Assembly: GCA_002341345.1 (NCBI GenBank)
Contig: DDNW01000112.1
Coordinates: forward strand, 8,296 to 31,280
DNA length: 22,985 bases
Source: Erythrobacter sp. UBA2510
GTDB taxonomy: Bacteria; Pseudomonadota; Alphaproteobacteria; Sphingomonadales; Sphingomonadaceae
Direction: 5' to 3'
In this document: piece by piece, positions 22,214 to 22,985 of the stretch
Layout: each line of letters begins with the position of its first letter
Position numbering within the stretch: position 1 is the stretch's first letter
The notes under the pieces: model-generated
Seen by the model: only the letters and a program-made list of their open reading frames with translations
Told to the model about the DNA's origin: nothing
The model's database searches: none
Made by a program: the position numbers and the translations under genes

Positions 22214-22795
22214 ATGTTTATCGAGACCGAAACCACGCCCAACCCGGCAACCCTCAAATTCCTCCCCGGCCAGCAGGTCATGCCCTCGGGCACGCGCGAT
22301 TTCGCCAGCCCTGAACAGGCGGAGGCCAGCCCGCTCGCGCAGGCGCTGTTCGACACCGGTGAGGTGACCGGCGTGTTCCTTGGGGGCGATTTCGTCTCGG
22401 TCACGGCTGCTCCCGGCGTCGATTGGGGAATCTTGAAACCGCAGGTGGTCTCCGTCCTGCTCGACCATTTCGTCAGCGGCGCGCCGCTGTTCACCGGCGG
22501 CGATGCCAGCGGCATCGCTGTGCCTGCCGATGGCGATGGCGAAATGATCGGCGACGACCCCGCCGATGCCGATATCGTCGCGCAGATTCACGAACTGCTC
22601 GAAACCCGCGTCCGTCCGGCTGTCGCAGGTGATGGGGGCGACATTCGCTATCGCGGCTTTCGCGAGGGCGTGGTCTATCTGGAAATGCAGGGCGCGTGCA
22701 GCGGCTGCCCCAGCTCCGCCGCAACGCTCAAGCAGGGCATCGAAGGGCTGCTCAAGCATTATGTCCCCGAGGTGACCGAGGTGCGCGCCGCCTGA
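22214..22795 (+). CDS. nfuA: NfuA-like Fe-S cluster scaffold/carrier protein
   Basis: Nfu-type carrier that delivers Fe-S clusters to target apoproteins in the cytosol. The 193-residue product has the N-terminal Nfu_N domain (about 1-90: MFIETETTPNPATLKFLPGQ, then FLGGDFVSVT) and a C-terminal NifU-like domain (about 120-190: ETRVRPAVAGDGGDIRYRGF) with the cluster-binding CSGC (Cys162 and Cys165). This Nfu_N plus NifU arrangement is the usual alphaproteobacterial and mitochondrial form, not the A-type-fused NfuA of E. coli. No Shine-Dalgarno precedes the ATG at 22214. A weak TTGCCC (22179) - 17 bases - TACCTA (22202) would place transcription start at the ATG, so the mRNA could be leaderless. 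No isc/suf gene is nearby. Confidence 0.95.
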   Translation: MFIETETTPNPATLKFLPGQQVMPSGTRDFASPEQAEASPLAQALFDTGEVTGVFLGGDFVSVTAAPGVDWGILKPQVVSVLLDHFVSGAPLFTGGDASGIAVPADGDGEMIGDDPADADIVAQIHELLETRVRPAVAGDGGDIRYRGFREGVVYLEMQGACSGCPSSAATLKQGIEGLLKHYVPEVTEVRAA

Positions 22796-22842
22796 TCGCA
22801 GCGTTATCGCAGCAACATGTGAACTTTTGGCGGGCTGCGTCG

Positions 22843-22870
22843 TTGCCCTGAGCGAAACGTCACATATTCC
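22843..22870 (+). promoter_or_regulatory. Predicted promoter of the malonic semialdehyde reductase-like gene
   Basis: TTGCCC (22843-22848), a 16-base spacer and TATTCC (22865-22870) are followed by GGAG at 22875-22878, the ribosome site for the ATG at 22884. The leader would be only a few bases long if this promoter is correct, so either the -10 box or the start of transcription may be slightly misplaced. Confidence 0.35.
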
Positions 22871-22883
22871 CAGTGGAGACACC

Positions 22884-22985
22884 ATGTCCGAACCCCTTTC
22901 CGATAGCGTCCTCGACCAGCTGTTCCGCGAAGCGCGCAGCTTGGACGGCTGGCTCGACAAGCCGGTCAGCCAAGGTCAGATTCAC
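22884..22985 (+). CDS. Malonic semialdehyde reductase / RutE-HadB type nitroreductase (partial, 5' end)
   Basis: The first 34 residues run to the window edge. The segment LSDSVLDQLFREARSLDGW followed by LDKPVSQGQIH matches the N-terminus of RutE-type FMN-dependent nitroreductases (malonic semialdehyde reductase, pyrimidine breakdown) and related HadB proteins: a helix LxxLFxxAR, then NGW/DGW and PVS. The active domain lies outside the window, so the assignment rests only on the N-terminal pattern. GGAG precedes the ATG by five bases. It is separated from nfuA by 88 bases and has its own predicted promoter. Confidence 0.82.
   Translation, partial: MSEPLSDSVLDQLFREARSLDGWLDKPVSQGQIH

Overview
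The window looks like a chromosomal segment of a high-GC alphaproteobacterium, most likely of the order Sphingomonadales (Erythrobacter-like). This rests on the gene set (TlyA, TspO, UbiK-type BMFP protein, class II DAHP synthase, EgtB/EgtD pair, MEKHLA protein, M16 protease, Nfu) and on the style of the proteins; the placement is inference. No phage, insertion sequence, CRISPR array or conjugation gene was seen.

Layout. Positions 71-2606 (minus strand) hold a tight run transcribed as tspO - ubiK - recO - leuB, with recO and leuB overlapping by four bases. tlyA (minus) follows at 2782-3531. The stretch from 3532 to 4265 has no conventional gene. It holds the most unusual material in the window: a compact plus-strand unit with a 15-base Shine-Dalgarno sequence fully complementary to the 16S rRNA 3' end, an 18-codon ORF and a strong intrinsic terminator, then an 80-residue reading frame broken by one in-frame TAA. 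A single-domain response regulator (minus) and a patatin-like phospholipase (plus) diverge from 4665-4870, followed by ilvE (plus).

From 7180 to 10117 the minus strand carries a CDP-alcohol phosphatidyltransferase, an M49-family metallopeptidase lipoprotein and a small exported carboxypeptidase-regulatory-like protein. The plus strand then has a MEKHLA-domain protein, a YghU-type glutathione transferase and tRNA-Gln(TTG). From 12040 to 22087 the minus strand encodes a small membrane protein, a membrane-anchored retropepsin-like protease, EgtD and EgtB (ergothioneine synthesis), a MASE1-like/PAS/GGDEF diguanylate cyclase, class II DAHP synthase and a large exported M16 protease. The window closes on the plus strand with an Nfu-type Fe-S scaffold and the start of a malonic semialdehyde reductase-like nitroreductase.

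Most genes are ordinary housekeeping: leucine/BCAA synthesis (leuB, ilvE), aromatic amino-acid entry (DAHP synthase), Fe-S assembly, recombination repair, rRNA methylation, thiol/redox protection (EgtB/EgtD, YghU) and envelope proteolysis (M49, M16, retropepsin). Several start codons are GTG or TTG, and starts were chosen from Shine-Dalgarno position and family N-termini. All promoters and small RNA elements were read by eye and are predictions only.
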